Assembly: GCF_001625195.1 (NCBI RefSeq)
Contig: NC_054391.1
Span: forward strand, 7,513,157-7,577,156
DNA: 64,000 bases
Direction of reading: 5' to 3'
From: Drechmeria coniospora
Taxonomy: Eukaryota > Ascomycota > Sordariomycetes > Hypocreales > Ophiocordycipitaceae
Shown here piece after piece: positions 1 to 10,314 of the stretch. A program made the translations under genes and the position numbers. Within the stretch, counting starts at the first letter, position 1. Every line of letters begins with the position of its first letter. Below the pieces are notes generated by a model. It searched no databases, was not told where the DNA came from, and was given only the letters and a program-made list of their open reading frames with translations.

Positions 1-1124
1 AATGAAGGGTGATAAAATGGTGCTGGTAAAAGCTGCAGCTGACCCGACTGAGCGAGATGTGTGAAGCTAGGTCGGTGAATGGTTGTCGGCGGGTGGACCT
101 CGTCCCTCCTAACTCATCGTTCAACCCTCTTTGTGTATTTTTTTACTCCTAGAGTTTCAATCCCCTGATCTGGGGAGCAGCAGATCAATGCCCAGGATGA
201 GAAGCAGGGCGATGTGGATGAATGGAGGGAGGGTCTGTCGGAGAAAGACAGTGACGAAGACCGAGACCTTGACAGTGAAAGAAGGTTTGGGTCGATGGGA
301 GCGCTTGGTTCGCTGCATTGGGTACGGAGGAATTTACCTGCTAATACGGAGTAGTGCCCGCAGCTATGTACTTACAGGTACTTCTTCATGGACAGGTACC
401 TCTAATATTACCTGCAGTGTACGGAGTACTTGCTTACTGTAATTACCAAATACGGAATACGGAGAACTCCTAACCTGCAAAACATGTACTAGGTACGCAC
501 ACGATGTATTGACTAAGTACTGCGAACGGACACAAGATCTTGACACTGCCTAGTAGTTACCTACCTACCTAGTATTAGCATTCATTGTTTTTATAATACT
601 ACCTTATTAGTTCTGCATCAGTACCATCAGTACTGATAAGTGTACGTACCCTATGCAAGGACATCCATCTGCTGCCAGGTACTGGTAATTAGTACCACTA
701 CATGCAGAACTGAGAACATTGTGCGAGAACGAAGACGAATAAACGCACATGCCAGATATAGTTTGACAAAGTGGAAGAAACGTAACAGCTAGCTCTAGGC
801 TCCACCTGCTGTTCAGGTTCTCAACGTATCCTGTCAGCTGTTTGTCTGCCTCACCTGATGTGTAATCGAGGTAAATACCACCGGTTCACATTGCTTGTAC
901 ACGCCCACCCGTACCTTCATACTCCTGTACAGTGTGATATGATGGAGCAGAGAGCATGAGAAACTTACCAGTAAAAACTAGGGAATACCTCAGAATGTAC
1001 CTGGACTGACTGTACACGCAAGTATCTTGTCCCTATTTATAGGTTCAGAGCACTCCGTACTCCGTACTGTATATATTGCTTAAGGCCTGAGGATGAAAAG
1101 CAAGTCAATGGATACTTGAGGTCT

Positions 1125-1148
1125 GTACTCCGTACGGCGTACGGAGTA
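1125..1148. repeat. Hairpin form of the GTACTCCGTAC motif
   Basis: GTACTCCGTAC, then GGC, then GTACGGAGTA: two inverted arms around a 3-nt spacer. The same architecture with the same GGC spacer recurs at 7517-7540. Confidence 0.8.
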
Positions 1149-1467
1149 TACGAGTAATTTGACTTGTTCTTGTACATTAAGGGGTTACATGTACATTTAC
1201 ATGTACATTATGGAGACTTACGGAGCACAAACGGGCAGGAAAGAACTTTCAAAACAAGTAAAAAGGAAAAAAGGCCTCGGTGGCTTGCACTCGTCCGAGC
1301 ATGCCTCTTCGGCCTAAAGCGCTAGGTGCCTCGTACCTGCACCAAGGTACTATAAGGTACAAGTAGAAGATACTTCGGTGCAGTCGGCAGCTTGGCCACA
1401 TGGGGGAACATTGCGGGGTAGTTCCCTCAAACACGGCATTACTCACTATTATTACTTATAATTCCAC

Positions 1468-1494
1468 GTACGGAGTACTTACAGTACTCCGTAT
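1468..1494. repeat. Hairpin form of the GTACGGAGTAC motif
   Basis: Arms GTACGGAGTAC (1468-1478) and GTACTCCGTAT (1484-1494) are inverted copies separated by TTACA. It lies about 250 bp upstream of the P450 start. Confidence 0.8.
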
Positions 1495-1739
1495 TACTGT
1501 GTACATTGACGCATGTGCTCCGTGCCGAGCAGTTAATTAGGAGACTTACACCACAACATCATCTTTATTGGCGTATTCCCTGGTGCCTCCAGTACTTAAG
1601 TATATCTTGGACATTACTTCCATGCTCAAATGCGAGCATTACTTGTCGCTGGTACGGAGTACAAGGCCAACTAACAGTTACCACTCTCCCCGCAGTTGGT
1701 CAAACCTGCGAGTCTACAGTACCAGCCTCACCTCTCAAA

Positions 1740-3646
1740 ATGCTTCTCCCGTTTCCGTCACTTTGCATCGCCGTCGCGACAGGCATGCTGCTGGTCCATC
1801 TCACTCGATGCCTTCGCTCCCCGCTTCGCAAGGTGCCTGGACCAACCGCTTCGCTCTTCACGTCCTTTGTGCTGAAATGGAACGAACTCAACGCCCAAAG
1901 AACCAGCTATGTTCATCAGCTGCACAAGAAGCATGGCCCAGTTGTGCGACTGGCTCCAAACGAGGTTTCGTTCACCTCCTGGCCGGCATTGAAGGAGATT
2001 TATTGCTCAGGCGGGAGTGGCTACGACAAGTCTGCTTTTTATGACCTCTTCCAGGTCTACGGCAGGAGGTGAGTCGGTGTCAGAATTGGAGGCTGCCAAC
2101 GCATCATAGTGCGGTCGACTCACCCGCCTTCTGTGCAGGACCATGTTCACGAGACTGAACAAGACAGACGTACGAGAAAGAGGGCTCAAATGAAAAGCCC
2201 GCATCTGACACGAAACAGCACGCGAGACGCAGGAGAATTCTTGCAGACCGATACACCAATACCAACGTCATGCATCATGATTCCATACAAGGCATCCAAG
2301 AACGCTCCTACGCCTTTGTCCAACGATGCACATCGGCATCGGGAACGAAGACTTCGGATGTATTTGCAAGTTTCGACATGGTTCCGTATCCCCGGGACGA
2401 GCGGCTAACTTTCGAACAGATGGGTCCGCCCGCCCCCTTTCACGTTCCTGTTATAGCATGGAAAAAATGACTGATGAACGAGCCCAGCGCTGCACTCGTA
2501 TGCATGCGACTGCGTCACACGCCACTTGTTTCATCCAAATGGGACCGACTGCCTTGGGAAGAAGTCGGACGAAGACATGATGCATCAGGTTGTTGACGAC
2601 GATAGCATGCAAAGTGGGAATACTCATCTGTTTCGGCACTCCGCCGTAGATCGAAGTCGCAGACGCAACTAACGCCCGCTTGTAGACCGGCTCATCTCTC
2701 ACTATTTCCCAACCCTTCATAAATTGTTGGCCAGAGTCCTCGCGGTCTTTGTGAAGCCTAGGGAGGTCCCGTTGGCTGACAACTACGTCCTGGAAACAAG
2801 CAGACGCACAGACGCCTCGAACTTCACATTGAGATGCCGCATGGAGGGCAAGGCAGACGAGCTGGACTCGGTCGACATGGCAGCCGAGTGCTTGGACCAT
2901 ATGGTAGCTGGAATAGACACTACCGGGGACACCTTGTGCTTCCTCATGTGGGAACTGTCACAGCCGCGATCCCAACCTTATCAGCGTCGGCTCATGGAAG
3001 AGTTGAGACAGGCACGCGGACGATCCATAGAACAGCTCCCATTTCTTGATGCTGTGCTGTGCGAGGGACTTCGATGCTATCCCGCAATCCCCATGTCGCT
3101 GCCACGGCTGGTGCCCAGGGGCGGTCGCATCATCGATGGATACTCGTTACCGGAAGACACCATCGTGAGCTGTCAAGCCTTGTCGGTACACCAGATCAAC
3201 CAGGACGTGTTCCCGGATCCAGAAACCTTCAACCCAGACCGCTGGTTGGCACCCGACGGGGATATCGACAGGCGGCGACTGCTGTTCTCCTTTGCGAATG
3301 GCGGTAGAGGTTGTGTGGGGAAACAGTGAATAAGCCTCTCCCCTTTCCCTTCCATGTGTACACACCGATCATGCCGGACTGCATGATCTGTGTAATGGAA
3401 ACGTGTGGCTAACTCTTTCTGCTCAGTCTCGCCATGGCCGAGATGAAGACGTTACTTCGCGACGTGTACTCCAAGTTTACCACGACGCCAGATCCGGCAA
3501 TGGAGGAGGCATCGATGGTCATGGATGACCAGCTCATCTCGACGAGGCCTCGAGGAAAGAGCTGCCTGCTACAATTTCATCCCGTGGAAAGGAGTGAAGA
3601 CTCCAGGCTCGTAGGGACGCGACCGAATCTGGCAGCCCGAGACTGA
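1740..3646 (+). CDS. Cytochrome P450 monooxygenase
   Basis: Haem-thiolate monooxygenase, probably ER-anchored, of unknown substrate. Model: exons 1740-2068, 2139-2169, 2219-2369, 2488-2613, 2686-3325 and 3427-3646, which join in phase to 498 residues, a normal P450 length. An N-terminal hydrophobic anchor (about residues 1-20) is followed by a Pro-rich hinge (KVPGP). The I-helix motif AGIDTT is at about 287-292, the K-helix ExxR (EGLR) at 339-342, and the haem loop FANGGRGCVG at 415-424 with Cys422 as thiolate ligand. The 49-nt intron at 2170-2218 is needed to keep the frame; reading through it gives a stop. The gene looks intact. It resembles fungal benzoate/trichothecene-type P450s, but I cannot assign a CYP family. 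No synthase or other tailoring gene lies beside it, so a role in a secondary-metabolite cluster is not supported here. Confidence 0.88.
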
Positions 3647-5345
3647 CCAATGCCGTGCCGTGGATCGGTTGAATGTCAAGGCGTCCATCCATCATGGATG
3701 TAGAAGTATCATTTCGTCCCATCATGTCTGTCATGTAGAGCAAGCACCATGACGATCTGTCTCCGACACTTTGTCCATAGAATGGGGAAGTGGTTGAGTG
3801 ACATGAAGGTCGCGAGGAATGTACACTACCAGAACAGAAGTACGAATGGACATGGAAATATGGGTGACAAAAGGTCAATGATGGATATCGCCAATTGAGC
3901 ATACGCATCGCATGGAAAGGATGCGCCGCTCCCGTTTGGATGTTCGTCGTACGCCATTGCGCCAACCAAATCCGTGCCAGTGATGAACCAGCGAGTTGTA
4001 GTGACGACATGGAGGTTCCCGTTTTGCCTCACAAATAGCCATGACTATTGCAAAAGCTTGCAACATGACACGATATCGTGCATCGGGCGCGAGCAAACTC
4101 GGGAATAGTGGTTCAAGGGTGGACTATCGGGGCGAGTTTGCCAAAGCCTCGTTGTGGCAGAGGCCGTGTATTGTACATGTTCGAACCTGTGCAAAAGAGA
4201 GAATATTGTCTGGGGGAATGGTGTTGTGACTGATGACTTCTCCGCTGTGATGGGGCTTTTCTTTGGATGGCTCCCAGAATTGGGAGTTTGAGCCTAACGA
4301 GTCTGACTTTATGACTAGCAGTTGATAGTATGAGAGCGTTGAAGAGTGAAAATTACCAATATTCGCGAATTGAACTGCGTTGGGGCCGGATGGATTGGCT
4401 TCTACTACTCCGCAAGTAGCGAGAGCAGATGGAAAACAAACAACTCCAAAGCAGGTCAGCTGACATTGGCGAACCGCAGACTTTAAAAGAAGTCATCAAA
4501 TAGAGTTAAAAAATAGCGCGCCAGCTCTCCGAATATATCATCTCCCGCCAAAAGCTCCAACCGACCAGGTATCCCTCAACTGTCTGCATGCCAACCAACA
4601 TATAGAGTTCCAATCAACCGCGGGATAAGTAAAGCGCCGTCGCCAAGGCCATAGTTCAGACAGTTTCGCTCTTACTGACAAACTCTGATTCACACTATTG
4701 ATGTGATTCGCATTCCGAGGCCATAGATACTGATCGATTGTACGGAGTAGAATGATTACCATCCACTTCCCTTCCTGCGTTGCCTTGCAGCCGCGAGGTC
4801 TTCCAACATTCAATGATGTATATCAAGACAAGACAGTACGGATCATTCTACGAACAGCACCTTGCATGGGCACCGTTCAGCAAATGCTACGACGGCAGCA
4901 CCACGAATATATATGTAACGAAAAGGCAGTCATCCATGTACGAGTCACTCAAGGTGGATCGTAGGCAACGAGTCCATCTTGTCACAGCTGCAAATAATTA
5001 CACCTCCTTCCCCTCCAGTCGGCCCAACACGTACCTACCTAAAAAAATATGTGCTTGAACTTCAGTGTGTACCGGGCAGTCAGTTACTGCAATGCATCGT
5101 TGCATATGCCAACAACTGGACTTGTCAGGGCGGGCTACGACAGCATGTCCACGTATGTGGGGTAGGTTGTAGCTATGTGCGTGATGGCGCGTGTTTCGTT
5201 TGGAGCAGTACTTACTTGTATTATTAGTAGCAACGGAGTGGGAAAGAGAAGGTGGAGAGAAGATAATATAATGACAGCACACCCTCTGTGTGGGAGTAAA
5301 TCATCTCGGCACTATTTCGAGAACGCTCCCGGAGTAGCCCTCAAC

Positions 5346-5468
5346 ATGGGCTCCCTTCGCCATGTCACTGCTGCCATTTTGGCCATGTCGACCAGCATCT
5401 ACGCCCAGGTCGATCTGCAAGCAATATCATTCTTTCCCGTCCTCCTGACTTGCTTTGCATCGCCATGA
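5346..5468 (+). other. Short frame with signal-peptide-like start, possible gene remnant
   Basis: Forty codons. The frame opens MGSLRHVTAAILAMSTSIYA followed by Q, a plausible secretion signal with an A-Q cleavage point, then runs into a hydrophobic tail and stops. A GT inside the CAG|GTCGAT context right after the signal could be a splice donor, but I found no downstream exon. It may be the first exon of a secreted-protein gene or a decayed remnant. Confidence 0.2.
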
Positions 5469-5751
5469 TGAGGCCTAGAGGCTTGTCATGACATACGCTT
5501 GGGTCACACACGAGCATCGTGGAAAGAAAGGTTGTTCTATTGAGCCAGTGCTTGGACATTAGGAAATATGCATAGGAGGAGGAGGAACTGCAGAGTGGAC
5601 CGACGCGAACTGCTAGGAGGGCACACGAGCCATACTGCAGCGCATTTCCGCCAAGCCCCGTCGACTTTGTGATTTTGCCATGGTGCAACTATGGGAAAGC
5701 TTCTCTGAACACACGTACACTGAAAGGTAAGTATTCTACTATACGTACTTA

Positions 5752-5870
5752 GGAAGGTTCACAATGCGTAGGAAGGTTTCACGATTCGTAGGGAGGTTCA
5801 CTTCGTACTTTGGTACGCAGAAGGAGGGTTCACTATGCTTACAGGTGGTTTCACTATGCGTAGGGAGGAG
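5752..5870. repeat. Imperfect 17-20 bp minisatellite
   Basis: About five degenerate units of the form GGAAGGTTCACNATGCGTA lie in tandem, for example at 5752-5770, 5771-5790 and 5791-5807, continuing less regularly to about 5870. It is non-coding and lies in the gene-poor interval. Confidence 0.65.
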
Positions 5871-7516
5871 CGTCCACAACGCGAAATCAGCCATTATCCA
5901 ACTTCTGCATGGTAGGCGCATGACCGACGAGTCCGTGTTGTCATCATTGGATGCACCTTCCCCTCCAGTCGACCCAAAAAAGGCAATACAAACCGTAGGT
6001 ACGTACCTGGACCAGTGCGGGCAATCGTGAATTGGCAGGTTCAGGACGAAGTGACCCCTTGGCTATTTCCTCCCTCCCTTCTCCTTCCTGCCAACTGGAT
6101 TGGTGGAATGGACGGAGCAGTTGCACCGGTAAAGTGCCATGACGTCAATCATACATGGCGCATCCGGCAGGGTAGGAGCATATCTTCACCCTTGTTTCCT
6201 ACATTGAGCTGCTTATGCGCATTGCGTAAGAACCTTTGCACCGAGATGACAATTGCTCCTGATCTCAAAACAGACGAAAGAAAGTGCATTGGGAATATCT
6301 AACCCATAGCATACTGTACTTCATTATTGATGATTGGGAATTGGGGGCATGATTATTACCCACCTAATATTCGAGCTCGCACACATACATTTCTTGACAT
6401 TATCCAAGACCATCATCCAACATCATACAGAGTCGAAAACACACATTCTTACATTCTCACGTATTTTCTCAAGTGTCATTGACACCACGTCGCAATACGG
6501 ACACGCGCATTCCCAAGCCTATCCGCGGGCCCAAGTGCACCAAATACGAAATGTCCTACACTCGGGATATGTGGGTGGGACAAGCCGACGACAGCCATGC
6601 AGAAAGGCCCATCCAGGCGAAGGCGCAGCGCGGTCGACCGTACCAGCATCATCAAGGCAGCGAGTACGAAAACAATTTAGTCCAAAGCCTCCAAGAGAAT
6701 AGCCCAGTACGAAGAGCATAGTGACCCGGCTCCTCGACGCTCATGTCCCCCAGGTGGCCAAGGAGCTGTCCCAGCATCGGTGCAGCACCCAGACGTACTC
6801 GTCTCACCACAACTACCCCAGCCTCGGCTGCGACCACAGCAACTCCAAGCTACCATCTCCCGAATCCTCGGGCGAACTACCTGTATCATCTACCTGGGGT
6901 GATGATCTCCCCTTGACCATGACCCCAAATCCTTCCTCCCTTTGTTCGGCACCTGGCCTCGACAGTATAGGAGATAGCACATTGCCTGCCATGTGACGGT
7001 TATGCCCCCGACAGCCTTAGACGGGAGTGAGCATCTCCTCACAACCAATCCGGATGGCCCAGCCTCTGAAACGTTTCATCAATATCTGGGCGCCGATAAC
7101 ATGATGGTGGATGGTTATGTGCTCTGGCAGCACTTCCAGCCCGCTTGCGACGTCTGATGGAAGCAGAGTAAGGTGCCGTGCGAGCCGGCCTACATCGCCC
7201 AGCTTCGGGGGCAGGTTTTACCCCAGCACGTACGTATTTAAGTAACGACACCCCGTCCATGCAGCCAGGCCAGGTGACGTCCCAGACGCTCGTTCCGGCC
7301 GACACCCTGTTCGCGGATCTCCCTACTGCTATGGCCTTTGATGATTACAGTACGAGGGTCATGGACGCTAGTGTTGCCGACTGGCTTGTTAGTGCTGCCA
7401 GCTGTAGCGGCAAGTATGCTGTACTACTAGGTCTCGATCAATTTCGAGCCGCGGACTGTATGCCGTAGTAACCACCTACTACATGTAGCGGTATTTGTTC
7501 AAGGACGCAGATTATT

Positions 7517-7540
7517 GTACTCCGTACGGCGTACAGAGTA
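7517..7540. repeat. Hairpin form of the GTACTCCGTAC motif
   Basis: GTACTCCGTAC, then GGC, then GTACAGAGTA. The layout and spacer are those of 1125-1148, with one substitution in the right arm. Confidence 0.8.
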
Positions 7541-7669
7541 GTAAAACCTCCAGTCTCCTGCCAACCTTGGGCGGCAGGGGTTCTGCACATGTGGTATGAC
7601 GAAGTCCCGTGACTGGGCCACTTCGGCGGGACCTACTTAATTTAAGTACAATGCCTAATATTCCGTAAT

Positions 7670-7685
7670 TACTCCGTACGGAGTA
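7670..7685. repeat. 16-bp palindrome TACTCCGTACGGAGTA
   Basis: Perfect palindrome made of two abutting inverted motif copies, in GTAC-rich DNA about 1 kb upstream of the eIF5 start. Confidence 0.85.
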
Positions 7686-8651
7686 CTCTTTGCAGTTAGT
7701 ATTTTTACTCCCTAAACTTGCAAGTATTACAAGTACTGTACAGTACTTAAGTAAGTAAGTAGATGTACAGAGTAAGTACAAATAAGTACTTACTTACTTG
7801 TAGGATGAAACGGATGACTCAGCCATGTTCACTCGTTTCCCCCCTGAGCCACTTAGTATTACCTGTAAGCCCTACGGAAACTCGTTTGGCCGTGTTCCAC
7901 AGATTCTCTTCCGAGCCCCAACCATGACTGCAGCCACTTGTTCGCCCCTTCTCGCACTCACTCCACTTCTTCGTCCGCCTCCCACTTTTCATCAAAAAGC
8001 CAAACCTCCTCGCCTCCTTTTACTCTCCGCAACGCCATCTGCCCGGAGATAGTGTATTGCATAGTCCAATACCTACACACTCAATCACCTCCAGCCGCCG
8101 GCCTGCTGATTATATCAACAGGGGCAGCGCGCATTTTTGCAGCAGTGCACCACACTCCCCAAACCCCACCATCAGAACTGCGTACCAGCACCATCACTTG
8201 CCTCCTGGAGGTCATCGTCGACCCCCGCTAGCCATCGACTCCCCCAAGTGCCGCGCCTTCATCTGTCTCTCCCCGAAGAAACCCACACTTAGAATCCCTC
8301 AGCGCACACTGCTGTTTATGTATCAGCACGATCAGCTCAACGTGTACTCGCACCTCGTCAAGCTACCGCTGTTTCGCATACCGCCGAAACCGTGTAGCCC
8401 AGATATCAGTTCCGACGGTTGAAAATTTCGATCTCGAGTTCATGCCTGGCCTACATCATCCCAAGGCTTGCTCCGCGGTTTGCCCCATGTCCAATATACA
8501 TCACCTTGAGCTCTGATTCCTAGTCCTGCTCGACCCGCGCTTCGCCTGTCCTCTCTGACCCGTCGCAAATCCTCCTCTGCCAACCGCCACCACAAACAGA
8601 CCAACGATTTTTCAAGACAGCCTCATTCGTTCGCATCCCAGTTCCACCATC

Positions 8652-9984
8652 ATGTCGCTCATCAATGTTCGCCGCGATGTCAGCGACGCCTTTTATCGCT
8701 ACAAAATGGAGCGTCTGCAGACCAAGATCGAAGGCAAGGGCAATGGCATCAAGACCGTCCTTGTCAACCTCTCCAGCATCGCTGCCTCCTTAGCTCGCCC
8801 TCCATCCTATGTTAATAAGTACTTTGGGTTCGAGCTCGGCGCCATGATCACGAACGACCCCAAGAACGATCGTTGGATTATCAATGGCGTCCACGAATCG
8901 GCTAAGCTTCAGGACCATCTCGACGGCTTCATCAATCGCTTTGTGCTCTGCAAGAAGTGCAAGAACCCCGAAACGGATGTCAACATTTACAATGACCGCA
9001 TCCTCCTTGACTGCAAAGCATGCGGCCAACGTACCGATGTCGATCTTCGCCTGAGACTCAGCGGCCACATCATCAAGAATCAGCCCAACAAGAAGGGGAA
9101 AATGGATAAGGCTGAGCGTCGCGCCGCGAAGAAGGCCAAGCAGAATGGCAATGCTGGACGAGATAACGGATCCGGAAGTGGCGCCGACGATGCCTCTGAT
9201 CACGTCTCCAATGAGGTTGAAGAAAACGGAGACGCTGGTAGCGATGACGAGTTTGAAAAGATGCAAGCCGCCGCCCCCGTGGCGGACATTGTCGTAAAGG
9301 ACGACGAGTGGGCTGTCGACATGAGCGAGGAGGCCGTCAAGGCTCGTCAGGCCCAGCTTCCTGGCGAGTTCAAGGCTAAGCTCAGCCTGAACGACGACGA
9401 CGACGACGATGGCGAAGGAGGCGCCACTGTTTACGACGAGTTTGGCAACTGGATTCAACAGGAAGGCGAGGAGAAGGGAGGCATTGATAACGTCGATTCC
9501 ATAAGTGTTTACGTCAAGGCTAAGGAACTGGCCATTGAGGGTAAACATCGCACCGTTTTAGTTCTCGCGCAGACTTTGTTCGATCAGAACATCTGTCTCC
9601 AGATTCCCAAGCGTGCTAGCATGCTGAAGCAGGTACGCTCTCCCTTCGTTGCCAAGCATTTGCAGGAGTGCATGCTGGATGTTAACTGAACTTGACCAGC
9701 TTGTGAACTCGGAACGCCACGAGAAGGCCCTCCTCGGCGGTACCGAACGCCTCATTGGTGTCTCTGGTAAAGATCATCCGGATCTCATTCAGCAGGTTGT
9801 CAAGATCCTACAGCTCTACTACCACTACGATCTTATCAGCGAAGAGGTCGTCACGAAGTGGGGCACAAAGGCCAGTAAGAAGTACGTCGATCTGGCTACG
9901 TCGAGAAAGATACGCAAGGCTGCCGAGCCGTTCCTCACGTGGCTCCAGGAAGCGGATGAGGAGGAATCCTCTGACGAAGACTAA
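8652..9984 (+). CDS. TIF5: Translation initiation factor eIF5
   Basis: GTPase-activating factor for eIF2 in the 43S/48S initiation complex, cytosolic. Exons 8652-9632 and 9700-9984 (67-nt intron, branch-like GTTAACTGAAC) give 421 residues, close to the fungal norm. The N-terminal eIF5/eIF2-beta-like domain starts MSLINVRRD; an N-terminal Arg is the GAP residue in this family. A zinc ribbon has Cys100/Cys103 and Cys121/Cys124 (LCKKC and DCKACG). A Lys-rich then acidic linker (about 145-270) leads to the C-terminal HEAT/W2 domain, which ends in an acidic-aromatic tail, the usual eIF2-beta/eIF3 binding surface. The start is the first ATG, after a pyrimidine-rich leader. The gene converges on THO1. 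Confidence 0.96.
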
Positions 9985-10314
9985 CTACTGCCACCACTTG
10001 AGAATGAGTCCGACGTCAACCAAATGACGGGATTTTCTGTCGTCCAGTGTCTTGCGGAAATGTGAAACCTTTCGTTTTCTTTCAAAATCTCAAAGAAAAA
10101 AAAAAGGTGCTTGGTGGGGAGTTCTTCCATTTACGCCCGTTGGTGGGGTAGATTGATAGTCTAGTCTTCTACTCGGTATTCATCTGCCAGGACATTTCTA
10201 CTCTACCTGCTAGCTTGATTCCCGTACCGCAGTGTCCATGACATGTACATGTACCTACTGAATCCATGGTGCTAACCATATCTTTATGCAATCGGCGCGA
10301 AGTGTGATGCTCCT
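9985..10314. other. Convergent 3' flanks of eIF5 and THO1
   Basis: No gene. It holds both 3' untranslated regions, with an A-run near 10095 and a GTAC-rich patch near 10245. No defined terminator is visible. Confidence 0.7.

Larger units (their letters stand above)
1..1739. other. Gene-free left flank with GTAC-rich repeats
   Basis: I see no gene here. From about 350 on the sequence is low-complexity, rich in GTAC, TACGGAGTA and TACTCCGTA words. Two clear hairpin forms of the dispersed motif are present: arms at 1125-1135 and 1139-1148 with a GGC spacer, and arms at 1468-1478 and 1484-1494 with a 5-nt spacer. Short open frames in this stretch have no recognisable content. The last 200 bases should hold the P450 promoter, but no defined element was recognised. 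Confidence 0.7.
3647..8651. other. 5-kb gene-poor interval with coding-like scraps
   Basis: No complete gene was recognised. Contents are a 40-codon frame with a signal-peptide-like start (5346-5468), an imperfect minisatellite (5752-5870), and a 21-mer at 5006-5026 repeated with one mismatch at 5956-5976. About 6.34-7.47 kb has coding-like composition: short ATG frames at 6551-6721 and 7258-7468 are interrupted by stops and match no family I know, so this could be a decayed or multi-exon gene. At 7.5-7.8 kb there are motif palindromes and GTAC-rich sequence. The stretch 7.8-8.65 kb is pyrimidine-rich and probably holds the promoter and 5' leader of the eIF5 gene; open frames in it look incidental. 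Confidence 0.55.

Noticed and set aside
1506..1739. In-frame upstream extension of the P450
   Set aside because: It adds 78 residues before a normal membrane anchor; P450s begin at the anchor, so the ATG at 1740 was chosen.
3534..4010. Minus-strand 158-codon frame after the P450
   Set aside because: It overlaps the P450 last exon and its 3' flank in antisense; the product is Ser/His/Trp-rich and matches nothing.
7825..8422. Overlapping plus-strand frames upstream of eIF5
   Set aside because: Pro/Ser/Thr-rich translations of pyrimidine-rich leader DNA; more likely promoter and 5' untranslated region.
8790..9548. Minus-strand 252-codon open frame
   Set aside because: Antisense to eIF5; the hydrophobic product arises from reverse reading of acidic and Lys codons. 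No domain.
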